Shown here piece after piece: positions 1-10,055 of a stretch of 64,000 nt of DNA. How positions within the stretch are numbered: position 1 is the stretch's first letter; each line of letters begins with the position of its first letter. The translations under genes were made by a program, and so were the position numbers. The stretch is from Oscarella lobularis. Taxonomy: Eukaryota > Porifera > Homoscleromorpha > Homosclerophorida > Oscarellidae. The stretch spans positions 2,559,747 through 2,623,746 of the forward strand of contig NC_089179.1 of the NCBI RefSeq assembly GCF_947507565.1, in the 5' to 3' direction. The notes beneath the pieces were generated by a model. That model was not told the origin of the DNA. It saw only the letters and a program-made list of their open reading frames with translations, and did no database searches.

Positions 1-2
1 GT

Positions 3-380
3 GTCGGCCTGCTTCAGCATGCATCGACAGTGGTGCCGGCGGGACGTTCTTTTCTGCGCCGCCTAATCGACTTGACGGCCGGTCTCCCCTTCCCGGAGTC
101 ACGCATCGAACTAGGGGCGTCGGCTCGCGCCAATTTGCAGTGGTGGCGATCGGTGTTTCCTGGCTGGAACGGGATCGCGGCCGTTTCGCTCTTGGTTGCG
201 GCACCAGCTAATGTCGTCACCACGGATGCGTCGGGCTCCTGGCGCTGTGGGGCAGTCTGGAAGCGTCAGTGGTGCCAGTAGAAAGTGGTGCGCTCAATGG
301 GCGCCGCGCTCGATCGCGGAAAAGGAACTGTTCCCTATCGTACTGGCACCGGCATTGTGGGGCGCCTCCTGGTCAGGTGC
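3..380 (+). pseudogene. DIRS-type retroelement fragment, RNase H region
   Basis: Cut by the window edge. The first reading frame runs to 281 and contains PAGRSFLRRLIDL, a Trp-Trp pair (LQWW) and TTDASGSWRCGAVW, which fits the connection and first catalytic Asp of the RNase H domain of DIRS/Ngaro-like retroelements. The domain then continues in another frame (about 280-378) with IAEKELFPIVLAPALWG, the segment carrying the catalytic Glu, so a frameshift lies near 270-280. After about 380 the similarity fades. A DIRS-like RT fragment also occurs near 58.5 kb. Family assignment is from memory of the motif order; inactive remnant. Confidence 0.65.
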
Positions 381-479
381 TCCGGTCAAGCTTGCTCCGC
401 TCAACAGTACACTTTACGTGCAAAAACCGCATTTTGATCGAAAGCTCTAACTTTGCGCTATCTAATGCCGTTTAGCGTT

Positions 480-978
480 AGCCGATTCTGTCAACGGTCG
501 CGGAGAAAATGGAGTCTAAAATGAAGCACTACCAAATCTAAAGTCGGACACCCAATTCTCCTCTAACCTGGATTCTCCTCAACAAAACATGTAAGTTAAA
601 TTTCCCAATGCTGTTAACTAACGTCTGTAAAAAATCTACAGTGCGCAGACCTACCAAGTCTCACGCCTAAGGCGCGAGTCTCACGCCTCGGCTACAGTCT
701 CACGCACTCACGCTCGCCCAACGCGTTTCTCACGCCTGCCAAAAAATCGTTTGACGAAGGACAATTTTTACCATTTTTACCATTTTTACTGTAGCCCAGG
801 TTGAATAAGGTACTAGAAATTCTCTGCTAAGTGGTATACACTCGCGTTACGTTCAATTAGTCGGTACGTTTGTACTATTTTGAGTACAAAAACTTAGTAA
901 TCAAAAAGCAGTTAAAGGCTCCTGTTTTGTAATTGAAGATACTTTCAATTACAAATATGGGAATGCTGCCACCTGCAG
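480..978. other. No gene seen; short degenerate repeats
   Basis: Intergenic stretch. It holds four or five imperfect copies of TCTCACGCCT (655-740) and a short run of TTTTTACCA units (765-795). No coding frame with recognisable content was found. Confidence 0.4.
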
Positions 979-1158
979 GATCTACACGGATATCAACAAA
1001 TGAGAGAGGACCCTACTCCAGCTATTGAGCTGAAAATTAATAAAGCCAAACTGAATTTCTATAAACACAGAACCCTAGATTATTTTACACGACAGCACCT
1101 CATCCAAAACCCTGAGGAAATCAGAAGGCAATTACTATTTTTTGAAAAAGCTTTATGA
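979..1158 (+). CDS. Possible orphan exon, unknown protein
   Basis: An open frame of 59 codons follows a plausible splice acceptor (CACCTGCAG, ending at 978) and ends with TGA at 1156-1158. The peptide is mixed, hydrophilic and non-repetitive (for example KINKAKLNFYKHRTLDYFTR and QNPEEIRRQLLFFEKAL), unlike the surrounding A/T-rich DNA. No family is recognised and no upstream exon was found, so this is a coding candidate only; it could be a decayed exon of a mobile gene. Confidence 0.3.
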   Translation, partial: DLHGYQQMREDPTPAIELKINKAKLNFYKHRTLDYFTRQHLIQNPEEIRRQLLFFEKAL

Positions 1159-1159
1159 A

Positions 1160-1638
1160 AATCCTTATTTAGCGGCTCTGGGTGCTTAACGGAATGTCAG
1201 CCCAAAGTGATTCATAATTCTCACCTATCGTTATATTAAACCTAGCTACATCAGGGATACTTTCCACCTAATCAAAATGCTGGAAACGTTGATCTTCGCT
1301 CTAAACATTATTCTGGTAATGTTAATTAATGCAAGTGTTCGCGTTTATGCAACTTACCAACCAAGAGAAAAGGAGAGAAGCATCTGGTGAAAATTCATTC
1401 ATCCTCACGTAATCTACGTGAGAATAGACCATATTAGAGAGGAGGAGCCTCTTCAGACGTGCGCAGACGTCGACGGTAAAGTCCGGGACACCTCGTCTGC
1501 TAAAACAAGCCAGGCCCCGACATCCACCCCTCAACGTGGCTAATTGCCGCTTTCCTACTGATTCGGTACGTTCATTAGCATTACGTATCGTGCCTTAAGC
1601 GTGATATCTACGCTGCTGTTTAGCGGTTTCACGTTTCG
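1160..1638. other. No gene seen
   Basis: About 480 bases of mixed sequence upstream of the SAP/SWIM gene. Open frames here are short and show no recognisable domain. It may include the promoter of the gene starting at 1639. Confidence 0.4.
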
Positions 1639-2485
1639 ATGGCGTCTGCAAATGTGTTCTCATGGACAGTAGTGCAGCTAAAAGACTGGCTTCGTGAAAA
1701 CTCGCCTGAGACTCCGCTTTCTGGCGGAAAGCTTGCTCTCGTCGGCAAAGTCTCTTCTCTTTTGTCCGCAAAAGAGATAAAAAAGCGTATGCAAGCAGAA
1801 GTCAAGGTCATTCGTGATACTTCACCGTCTTGGGAAGATCTGCCTCCGCAAGGAAATCCAGGATGGACAAACGTCGTAGATAGTTTTCCGGCCTTGTCAA
1901 CGTCAACATTAGAGACATACTTGCAACGCTTTGGAGGATACGTTAAGAATTGGACTACAGGGTGTCAGCTGTTTAGCAATGGCCGTGTGACCGGTCTCCA
2001 ATGCCATTCGGGCGCTGACGGCGCAACGTTTTGCAAAGGGAAGGTTAAGCCGAGAATGAAGAAAGGTTTATATAATTGCTGCGCGTTTCTATGCTGCTCT
2101 TCAGCAGCAAATGTTGAGAGCATATTAGGAGCTCTGTGTGAGTGCAAGGCGGGCCTTGCTCAGTCATGCATACATGTTGGACGGATTGCTGATTATGCTG
2201 AGTTATCTAGCTGAGACCAGTTCAACGTCTCAACCTTGCAAGTGGATCAAGCCTTCTGCAGCGACGTCCAATTCTGATGCCCAAGTCGTCTTTCAACGTG
2301 ATCTAGGAATTGGTGGAGTGAAAGCCGTTTCTCCTTGGACGGGACCTAAGCTAGATCCGGCGAACTTGTTCGATGCATTAACAGCCGCAGAAATTGAAAC
2401 TTCTTGGACGGCCTACAAAAAGATCGACCAACAAAACATCCTTCACACACGTGATTACACTGTCTTGCCTTGGTACTCTTCGTAA
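1639..2485 (+). pseudogene. SAP + SWIM zinc-finger protein, N-terminal fragment of YqaJ-type family
   Basis: Starts at ATG 1639. Residues about 13-45 (VQLKDWLRENSPETPLSGGK and on) look like a SAP DNA-binding helix-turn-helix. Further on, TLETYLQRFGGYVKNWTTG, then KVKPRMKKGLYN, lead into a SWIM-like zinc site (CECKAGLAQSCIHV, about 2138-2172). The frame ends at 2214, but homology continues in the next frame (2175-2485) with LAETSSTSQPCKWIKP, so a one-base shift lies near 2172. SWIM proteins of this kind in sponges and cnidarians continue into a YqaJ-type exonuclease domain and sometimes a PHD finger; that part is missing here. Compare the fuller copy at 32-39.9 kb and the C-terminal copy at 13.6-14.4 kb. 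Probably a truncated mobile-gene copy. Confidence 0.6.
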
Positions 2486-3054
2486 AAAAAGTGCGCTGCA
2501 TTCGCTCCTGTATCTACTTAAAGATGAGGCAATTGTGCACATTCTGACAGAGCAACCTTAGCTAAAAAACTGCACTCTCTGAGAAATCTGCGAAAGACTT
2601 TCGACTCGTGTGTCTTCGCAATCGATTCTTCCCTTAGCAAATCCTTACACAAAAGTGCTAAAAATGAAGACAAAAATGCATTTAAAGTAAAGCCATAGAC
2701 TGAAATTAGAGTTTGTAGTATATTTTCGTAGAGAGCTCGCTCGAAAGAGCAAAGTTAATCCGGGGTACATCCGGGAGACTTAAAATTAGGCAGCTGCCAC
2801 AGCGAAACGCCCGTGAAAAGCCGATCAGAAAGCGAGAGAAGGGAAGGACACTGCACGACGTCCTTCGGTCTGGTACAAAATGCAACCACCACTAATATTA
2901 CCGTTCTAAGTAACATGCAGACGGTAATAGCGAGTCCCTTCTCAACAGCGAATAACAGACCATTAGTTTACATGTACAGTCGCAACAGACGCAAAATCCT
3001 AAAGTAATTAGTTTTAAATTCCGACGAGCTAAAGTAGTTTTAAAATCTGATATC
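2486..3054. other. No gene seen
   Basis: Mixed, A/T-leaning sequence between the SWIM fragment and the structured repeats. The 64-codon open frame at 2813-3007 has no recognisable content. Confidence 0.35.
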
Positions 3055-3690
3055 GATCTGTACCTGTATACTCAGAATGAGTGATGACATGGAGATCGAA
3101 CTAACTATATAGAACCTTTGGTATGCTGCTGTCTCGATCGTGCCTGTATGCTCAGCTGATTCTGAGACGAGCGGTGACATGGCGATCAGAGACAAAGAAC
3201 ACTTGTAAAATAATCGTTTCGAAACTTTGTTTTAATTAATATCAACTAATATTTAAAATTTTTCTGAAATTTGCCTACTTCTCCGGCATCGATCAGTACC
3301 TGTATACTCAGATTTCTCCTCGGTGAGAATGAGTGGTGACATGGAGATCGAACTAACCATATTAAACCTTTGGTATGCTGCTGTCTCGATCGTGGCCTGT
3401 ATGCTAAGCTGATTCTCAGACGAGCGGTGAGATGGAGATCAGAGAAAAATAACAAATATTCGTCATTTCTGAACTTTCTTTTAATTAATATCATCAATTA
3501 ATATTTAAAAATTACTCTGAAATCTGCTCACTTCTCCGGCATCGATCAGTACCTGTATACTCTGCTAACACCTACGTGTTAGTTTGAGTAGTGACATAGA
3601 GATCGAACCAAAATATAAAAACGGTTGTTGCTTTGTGTCAATCGTAACCTGTATGCTCAGCTGATTCCTATGGCGAGCGATGAGTGCCAA
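3055..3690 (+). repeat. Three tandem units of a paired stem-loop repeat
   Basis: Three units (starts 3055, 3291, 3544; period about 236-253 bp), each with two related hairpins, a and b. Hairpin a spans 3055-3097, 3291-3349 and 3544-3604; hairpin b spans 3136-3187, 3388-3440 and about 3640-3688. Each has an outer GATC/GATC stem, a conserved 5' arm CCTGTAT(A/G)CTC and a conserved 3' arm GAG(C/T)(G/A)GTGACATGG. In hairpin a the tip varies yet stays paired: ACTCA..TGAGT in unit 1, TTCTC..GAGAA in unit 2, CTAACAC..GTGTTAG in unit 3. Conserved internal-loop bases with compensatory tip changes suggest selection on RNA structure or a DNA foldback. No known RNA class fits: there is no hammerhead core, no twister pattern and no C/D boxes in consistent places. 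Confidence 0.6.
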
Positions 3691-3734
3691 AACTATTGAT
3701 ATTGTAAGTAGGCAATGCAAACGCAAGCATTTAG

Positions 3735-3905
3735 TCGGGGAACGTGCACGTTTTGGTCCTGACAGTCGAACGTGCACGTTTGGTCGCCTTACTCGCCTAG
3801 CTGTCGAACGTGCACGTTTGGTCTCTCGATCGTGCACGTTTGGTCGCCTAACTGTCGAGCGTGCGCGTTTGGTTCGTACCTTACACGTTTGGTCTCCTGA
3901 GTCTC
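3735..3905. repeat. Short tandem repeat built on the palindrome CGTGCACG
   Basis: About seven imperfect copies of CGTGCACGTTTGGTC separated by 5-25 bases. The core AACGTGCACGTT is self-complementary. Function unknown; it could bind a dimeric protein or be a simple minisatellite. Confidence 0.6.
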
Positions 3906-4158
3906 GTTCGTTGAAGAATGCAGTACCCGTATGTACAAGAAAACCTAGCGCGTTACTTTGGGCTCTCCTCGTGGTTCGCCTTAGCACCTGCAAGCCGCAA
4001 ACCTTTTTTGATCCGTAAGACTCGTAAGAGTTCGAGTTCTGGGAGTTGAACCCCTTCTGATAATTTGCATATCAGCGGTTGACGTAAAAACGCATTCCAT
4101 CGCGGACAGACAAGACGTCGCTGGCTTACTTGGATCGTTTCTGTCGTCTAGTCGGCGA

Positions 4159-4960
4159 ATGTCGGAACAAGCCGGACAGCTGGCAGAGATGCTTCGCGGA
4201 AACCCAGGTTCAGTTTGTCTCGTTGCACCTATCTCCGAAGACGACGATATTACAGGAATTTTGAGCTCGTCTTCTGAAGGACCCAATGGGATTGGTATTT
4301 CGCAACGTTTAAATTGCATGGGTTTGCAATTATTTCGTTAGATGGGAATTCAAACCAATCTTCTTCTGCTTCCACGCCTCTTGTTTCTGCTCCACGTCCA
4401 ACTATTGCCAGTCTGTTCAATGCCACTGCCAGGCGGGAGTCTGACACAGAAGGTGCTGCGGTGTTTTCTTCAGAAGCTGAACTATATAGTCTATTTGCTT
4501 TGTAGGAGCTGCGTGATACCTTTTCACTACGAGTCAATAGGACTGCAGTGGCGTACGTCAGTCTGGGCGGTTCGGCCACAGGAGGCGCGCCAGCACAATG
4601 ACGAGGCGCTCAACTTTCCTCAGGTATTTCTGCTGTCTGACAGACCGCGATTGCACCTCAGCGCCAACCCCCGACATTGTTGCTGCACTGGGGATACCAG
4701 TCCTGGGATAAAGGAGATCGAAATACCAATGGCAGCAACAGCGGAGGATCTCCGAAATATTGTGCAGGATCACTTCCCTCGTCTTCGAGACGTTGGCGGT
4801 TTCGACCTGCTGAGGTCCATGCCAAGCAACCGGACATTGATCGTGCTGCCCCCGGACGTGTCCGGGGAATACCTGTTGCAGTGCATTCGATAAACGTCCG
4901 CATCTGCGTCAGGCCAATTCTGCGCGACATTAATATTCGCAGAATTGATTCTACCGTAAG
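4159..4960 (+). pseudogene. G2E3/HECT-like family fragment (N-terminal part)
   Basis: The segment 4730-4893 encodes AATAEDLRNIVQDHFPRLRD then GGFDLLRSM and VLPPDVSGEYL. The next frame continues with VRICVRPILRDINI (about 4895-4945). This order (an LRD/GGFDLLR block followed by an I.IRP.QRDL block) is what I know from the region ahead of the HECT domain in G2E3-like proteins common in cnidarians, sponges and fish. A frameshift lies near 4890. The upstream part (4159-4700) has open but broken frames in the right direction (SEQAGQLAEML.., SEDDDITGILSSSS) and may be its N-terminus, but this is weak. A HECT C-lobe remnant of similar type is at 26.1-27.1 kb. Confidence 0.45.
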
Positions 4961-5006
4961 GACTATACCTTTGATAATGCATGCTGTTTTGGTCTATGTT
5001 GATCGT

Positions 5007-5470
5007 TCGACGCGTTTGCTAGCGCGCTTTAAAGTTAGGAAGTTTATGCGTGGGTGCACTGTTCATGTTCTCGCTGCCCTTTATTTTGAGAGCGACCTGA
5101 TTGGTCGGCGATGGGAGTCGATCAAACATAGCCACTTGGGAACCGAACGGAATACAAACTAAAAAAATTCAATTAATTCAAAAATCATCAAAAACCGTAT
5201 TCCCACAATCTCTATTGGTATTCTCGAAGGACTTTGTCCTTTTCGACGCCGATAAGACTTTGTCAAGGCGCAAGAGAAAGACGCCAATGTCCTTTCCGTC
5301 GCTGTAGGACGTCTTCAGCAGCAAATTCAGCTCAGCTGCGTCCCATATGATAAGGTCCTCGCAGTTCTTCGCAAAAAAAGAAGAGATTGAGTCAGCAAAA
5401 ATTACACAAAGCGAGAGACCGCGCCCACCCAATCTAAAAACCCCTTTACCCTACTGCCACCATCCTTAGA
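5007..5470. repeat. Dispersed repeat R1, copy C (right part)
   Basis: Matches 46025-46490 over most of its length and 13480-13587 over the first 100 bases (shared words GCGCGCTTTAAAG, AAGTTTATGCGTG, GTTCTCGCTGCCC, GAGAGCGACCTGATTGG). The right half contains an open frame on either strand in both copies, but the four differences between copies in the best-aligned 90 bases would all change amino acids on the plus frame, so no coding constraint is evident. It ends near 5470 where the decayed transposase begins. Confidence 0.65.
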
Positions 5471-5479
5471 ATATAATAT

Positions 5480-6600
5480 TTACTACTAGGGTACTTAAAG
5501 CTGGCTATATATCGTAACGGCGTCCTTAAACTGAATAAATAAATTTACTACTATTCCAATACCCATCTCTATCCTCCCAATATCTAAGTACGAGTCTAGC
5601 TGCCTGTTTAATATGAGGGTTTGTGTGTCTAAATAATGTATACTCATTATCTGTAAACCTAAGACAACGACAAAACTCATTTATAAAATCAGATACCATT
5701 AACCCCCCGCTCCCCTATTCTTAGGCCTAATGCTGGTTTGATCTTCTAAAGCCCACATGTACGTTTGATTATCATTACTCTGAAACGAACATTCATCATG
5801 AAATATAGTAAATAACTGCTTTTCTGCTAGCACACTTCCTATACTATGTACACTAGAAGACGCAGACGACACATCAGAAGGTGGGGGTGGGGGCAAGTGA
5901 GAAAATTCTAAACTAACTACTTACTCTATATACTTATTACGATACAGCCTCACGTCATCCCGCTCGTGACCGTCAATGTACCTCGACTTGTGCCCTGTCT
6001 GCCGAACTTCGAACCCAAGATGATGTAGAAACTTCCGGGGTGTTTCCGTTTGGAATGAGCAACGCAGAAAACGTAAATAAATAAATAAATAAAAATCTTA
6101 AAAATTTTATATATTAAGATACCGTCATCTCTCTCCTGCGTCATTTCGGGCAGAAGGGAGTCGTTGACGAACTGACGGAAGTCGTGGACTGTCATGTTGG
6201 GTTGTCCTCGTTGGTTTACACTGTCGAGCCCAATTTTTTCTCGGAAGCAGAAGTCGTCGTCATGCATGAGGCTGTCACGCTGATATTTTCCACTGCCATA
6301 TTCATCGAAGTCGCCCCTATTCATGGAGTATTGATTTCTCCAGCGGCGAAATGTTATTCCAGAGCAAGGCAAGATGGGTCCGACAACATTGGCAGCAGTG
6401 GTGGCGCTTGAACGAGGAGGAAGCTTCCGGTAGAATTCGAGAAGTAGGCCGTCTTTCTCATATCGTCTCTACAAAGAGAACGCGCCCACTCTCCCAAACT
6501 ACCCCATACTTCGTCGTCAGTGAATGGCACTTTAGCGACTTTGTCGTCGTCGTCGTCGTCGTCATCGTTAATTAGAGAGCTGAGCCCATTTACTTTGATT
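5480..6600 (-). pseudogene. Decayed DDE transposase related to the one at 8.0-9.8 kb
   Basis: Read on the minus strand, pieces follow the intact transposase in order: an acidic run then DDEVWGSLGEWARSL (about 6480-6560), ITFRRWRNQYSMNRGDF (about 6330-6370), GQPNMTVHDFRQFVNDSLLP (6145-6200), HHLGFEVRQTG and HERDDVRLYRN (5945-6040), and KQLFTIFHDECSFQSND (5770-5860), whose Asp is the first DDE residue. The last part (5480-5700) is recognisable only in mixed frames. Several shifts, and an A/T-rich insertion near 6060-6130, disrupt it. Same family as the element at 6700-10053 but clearly diverged, so an older, dead copy. Its acidic stretch overlaps the CGT run at 6541-6565. Confidence 0.75.
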
Positions 6601-6699
6601 CTGAAAGATGCATATTGCTTTATTAGAGAGCCGGGCCATTTTACTTTGACCATAGGAGATGCATCTGGCTTCATTAGAGAGCTGGGCTTTTTACTTTTA
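6541..6699. repeat. 50-bp satellite, left block
   Basis: Starts with a CGT trinucleotide run (6541-6565) followed by three units at 6571, 6622 and 6673, consensus ATTAGAGAGCTGGGCC then TTTTACTTTGATTC and AGATGCATCTGG. The third unit is cut by the transposon that starts at 6700; the array resumes at 10056. Confidence 0.8.
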
Positions 6700-6729
6700 C
6701 AGTGCCCGTCAGCATAAACGCCCGCGCGC
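6700..6729 (+). repeat. Left terminal inverted repeat of the HIRAN transposon
   Basis: Thirty bases identical to the reverse complement of 10024-10053. It begins CAGTGCCCGTCAGCATAAAC and ends in a CCCGCGCGC stretch. Confidence 0.9.
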
Positions 6730-7230
6730 GTTAGTTCTTTTCGAAAGCGCGCAGTTCAAATTTTAGAACCTTTACGTGTTCCTAAACCGTTTCTTCGGAC
6801 GATGCATTGGTATGATAAGCATTTCTACCATCAGACGTTTCATAATTCATAGTCAGACTATTCATTTCTTTGGAATTTTCTTAAAACGTCTTTTTTCTTG
6901 TACGTCTTTGGTGAGGCGTTTTTGAGAAGAGCTGCTTTTAGCACACTTTTATCACCTCTTTACCAGCGAAATTGTCAATGTGAAAATTCGATCTTTCACT
7001 TCGTTATCAAAGAATCTGCGCAAATCAATCATTTTAGGATTTCTTATAGTTCTTCTGCTTTGGTGTCAATTAGTGACAACTTTGGAAGAGAACGTGAGGA
7101 AGTCGTGATTGTCGCCTTGTTCAGATTGGCATCTAATTAGCGCCCTTATTTTCTAAATGCAATATTTTTTATGTAAACTGCTTTGGCACGTGACGTGTGA
7201 CGTGCCTTATTTCTCTACAGCGCAGTCTCG

Positions 7231-7938
7231 ATGGCTTTCTCTTCCTTTTTCGTGAATTGCCAGCTTCGCGGCGTCCGCTTTCGAAACGGATACCGTTCCG
7301 CGGAGTCAGACGATGCACTTATCTTCAGTCGTCGACCCAGTAATGCGCACGACCGAAATGCAATCGTTGGCCTGTACGGTGGAGCCGAACTGGGCTACGT
7401 TGAAGCAGACGTAGCCGCCATTCTCAGTCCTCTTATTGACGAGTACGCGATTGGATTATCTGGGTAAGCGATTTCTTGTCTAGACACATTATTTCTCCAA
7501 GAGCTGCTCTTTAGATTTCTTCGCGGGACTCCGTACTCAAACGATCCCAAAGCAAATCAAAGCTGGCGTTTTCGAGTATGGGACATCGAATTAGAAGTCG
7601 AATGCCAAGGAACGTCGATTCCTGAGAAAAAAATGACATCCGTCTTCGCTCAGTTCAAAGAACGAGGAAACACGGTGACGTGGAATGAAAGCAGCGGTCG
7701 ACTTACCAAAGAGCCGTCGGCATCGGAATCGGTAGTTTTTCCAATTGACGACGATCTGTATGGGACTTGGGATAGCCCAAGCATTCTTGCTCCAAAGTGC
7801 TCTGAAGGCGCAATGGCAGAAGCCAAAGAGACGAGCAAACGCGATGACGGAGTCCAAGCGGAATGGCCGTCTCCGAAGAGGCCAAAAATGTCCTACTGTT
7901 GGAACTGTGGGGTATTCCTTCGAGAGAAATTTGACTAA
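7231..7938 (+). CDS. HIRAN-domain protein inside the transposon
   Basis: Two exons, 7231-7463 and 7515-7938, joined across a 51-bp intron (GTAAGC..TTTAG); the frame is open throughout and predicts about 218 residues. Residues 8-75 form a HIRAN domain: RGVRFRNGYR, then RRPSNAHDRNAIVGLYGG with the typical P.N..D.NAI signature, then LGYVEADVAAILSPLID. HIRAN domains (HLTF/Rad5 N-terminus) bind 3' DNA ends at stalled forks or damaged DNA. The C-terminal half is acidic/polar and ends with a possible CxxC (SYCWNCGVF). The start is the first ATG after GTCTCG. The neighbour is the convergent transposase. Inference: an accessory factor acting on transposon DNA ends. An alternative is that the element captured a host gene exon set. 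Confidence 0.75.
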
Positions 7939-8005
7939 AAGCTTTATTTGTCTAAAAGCTTTATTTGACTGAAAGCTTTATTTACGTAAAACAGTGACTG
8001 CAGAA
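7939..8005 (-). promoter_or_regulatory. Triple polyadenylation-signal block between convergent genes
   Basis: On the minus strand AATAAAGC occurs three times (about 7945-7984) just downstream of the transposase stop at 8006. It follows the HIRAN stop by a few bases, so the two genes overlap in their 3' untranslated regions. Confidence 0.6.
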
Positions 8006-9788
8006 CTACATGTTTCCAAATATACGACGATGAGACTTATACACTTTCTGAGCACTTTCCAGTCTCTCTCCCGAGCAACCCTCAGAGTAAGCCAGAAGAT
8101 ACTCTCTGACTTTCCTAAAATATTTTCTGATAGTATTAACTGACACGCTTTCTAACGCTGGCCGAATGTCCCGTCTCAAAGAAGTGATATTGTACTGGCA
8201 TTTCTTTCGTGTAATTCGTTTGGCGTCGCACCAAACTCGTTCTATCGGATTTAGTTCGCAATGGAACTTAGGCAGGAAAATGCAGGTGTCCTTTTGACTC
8301 AATGAAATGTTCAACTTGAGACTTTTCATTTAGAAAATCTTCGTGGGAGGAGAGAACGTCAACCATTTGAGGCTTCAGCAAACCGGTACAATTAACTCCT
8401 CTGTCTTCCAGCGTTTTCTTTAGACCTTTAGGCTCTCCAGACTCCAGAACCATTTTGAATGGTCTCCCTTGCCATATCGTGTCTCTCATGCGTGGCTGTT
8501 TTTTCCCGGGCCCAACGTTCATTCTTGAGGCTATTAGAGCGTCTTTGGCACGAGCAGCATGGTTTGACGAATGATCAAAGATCCACACAACAGTGTGCGT
8601 TTCTCTAGGATACTTTTCTTCGGCGATGCTAACGGCATTCTTGACTTGTGCGAGGAATTTATCGCCGGTCCAATACCCGTCTTTTTCAGCACCATATTCA
8701 ATCTTCATTCGTGCTTCATTGTTGGTTGTTCGCAGGTATCCGTCGTATTCCTCAATAAAGTCAGAGATCATTATACCGGCACCTCTGCCTTTTTTCCGAA
8801 GAAAGATTTGGCCTTTTTCTCCCCACGCCCATTTTTCGTCATCATTCGTTTGAAACGTTGTTTCGTCGTGATATATTAGAACGATCTTCTTCGCAGCGTG
8901 GAGTTGGCTAGAGTAGCCAGGCTGTTCTTCACGTGGGTTGGCATCGTCAGGAAGAGGCACGGGAAGGTGAGAGGCTTCTAGCGACCTAATGCGCTTGACA
9001 TACTCAGCACGATACTTTCGAACGTCTTCTCTTTCGTGCCCATCAACATACACCCCCTTTTTACCCGTTTCAATGCGTTTAAAACCCATTGAATGCAAAA
9101 ACCTTCTAGCGGTTGCCTCGCTAACAGTTCGCGGAAAATCAGGTGGCGCATCCAGTCCAGGCAGCAAAGTGGAATTCAGGTATTCTTGAAAATTACGCAC
9201 GGTCATATTGGCCTTCCCTTTCACGCTTGCATTCTCCCGCACCCAACGCGTGGCTTTTCGTCGGCAGTCTTCGTCCATCATTATGCTTATTCGGCCGTAC
9301 TTTCCGCGAGAATATGGGGCAAATTGACCGGCGTTTGCTTTTAGCTCATTTACCCACGTGCGTATCGTTTTCTCGTCCTTCTTGACGACTTTAGAAACCA
9401 TCCTGGCTGAACCCATTACGGTTCGTTTGCTGATTGATCGATCATAGCAGAAAAGAAGAGTTGCGACCATCCTAACTACGTCTCGAGGCTGTTCGCGGTC
9501 TTGAATCCATTCTTTGGCGAGCGAATAAACGTCCTCTTCCGTGAGTGGGTCGTCTTCGTCGTCAAGAGGGTCGTCGTTCTCAAGAAGGTCATCTTCGTCG
9601 TCAGAATCATGAAAGTCGCTTTCCTCAAGACTGTTGTCTAGGCTTACGCGTCGTGACATACTTCCACTCGCTTCGTCTTCTTCCTCGCACTCCTCAGCGA
9701 CCGCAAGACTCTTTCTTTTCTTCATTCGAAGCGCTTCCATTCGATCTTTGTCTCTCTTCTTTCGCTTCCAGCGGTTACACTCAGCCAT
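8006..9788 (-). CDS. DDE transposase (IS630/Tc1-mariner superfamily)
   Basis: A 506-residue open frame starts at 9788 and runs to 8268; the C-terminus continues in another frame from 8329 to 8006, so one base has been gained or lost around 8290-8330. Residues 1-25 are basic, 30-90 strongly acidic, 90-160 a helix-rich DNA-binding region. The catalytic core shows Asp308 in YHDETTFQTND, Asp405 in WIFDHSSNH and, after the shift, the Glu in HCELNPIERVW, as in the DDE_3 type. An insertion of over 100 residues lies between the second Asp and the Glu, with KGLKKTLEDRG and GLLKPQMVDVL. It would cut and rejoin transposon ends at TA sites. The shift lies before the catalytic Glu, so this copy is probably inactive unless the shift is an assembly error. 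Confidence 0.8.
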
Positions 9789-10023
9789 TGTTTGCAGTTA
9801 TCGTTCCCGTATAGGGCCCCACGCCCAAGCAACGTTGACGTCAGTGAATTAGATTAGCGAATGGGCCAATAAGCGCGGCATCGTTAACTCAATTAAGAAA
9901 GCCTAACGGTTTCTATAGCATTAGGCAACTATGTGTGAACACATGATGGTAAATTCATTAAAGAGTTCGTTTTCAAACAGAAAATGTAAATCTACATCGA
10001 AGCAACCACGTGGGAAGAAGTTA
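9789..10023. other. Transposase 5' flank inside the transposon
   Basis: Non-coding stretch between the transposase start and the right inverted repeat. Likely promoter; no clear TATA element chosen. Confidence 0.35.
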
Positions 10024-10053
10024 GCGCGCGGGCGTTTATGCTGACGGGCACTG
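10024..10053 (-). repeat. Right terminal inverted repeat of the HIRAN transposon
   Basis: Reverse complement of 6700-6729 without mismatch; followed by the TA target copy at 10054-10055. Confidence 0.9.
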
Positions 10054-10055
10054 TA

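Larger units (their letters stand above)
6700..10053. mobile_element. TA-flanked Tc1/mariner/IS630-type transposon carrying a HIRAN gene
   Basis: The 3354-bp element has terminal inverted repeats that match perfectly over 30 bases (6700-6729 against 10053-10024), starting CAGTGCCCGTCAGCATAAAC. It is flanked by TA on both sides (6698-6699 and 10054-10055), as expected from TA target duplication in the Tc1/mariner/IS630 superfamily. The sequence outside is one satellite unit cut in two, which confirms the boundaries. Inside are two convergent genes: a spliced HIRAN protein on plus (7231-7938) and a DDE transposase on minus (8006-9788), sharing a short 3' region with three AATAAA signals in the minus direction. 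The only visible defect is a frameshift near the transposase C-terminus. Confidence 0.85.

Noticed and set aside
3055-3690. Hammerhead ribozyme or C/D snoRNA
   Set aside because: TGATGA occurs in only one of six hairpins, and the GAAA and cleavage-site elements or D boxes are not in consistent positions.
5178-5432. Shared open frame in repeat R1 as a real gene
   Set aside because: Frame is lost in copy B through an A-run length change, and differences between copies on the plus frame all change residues.
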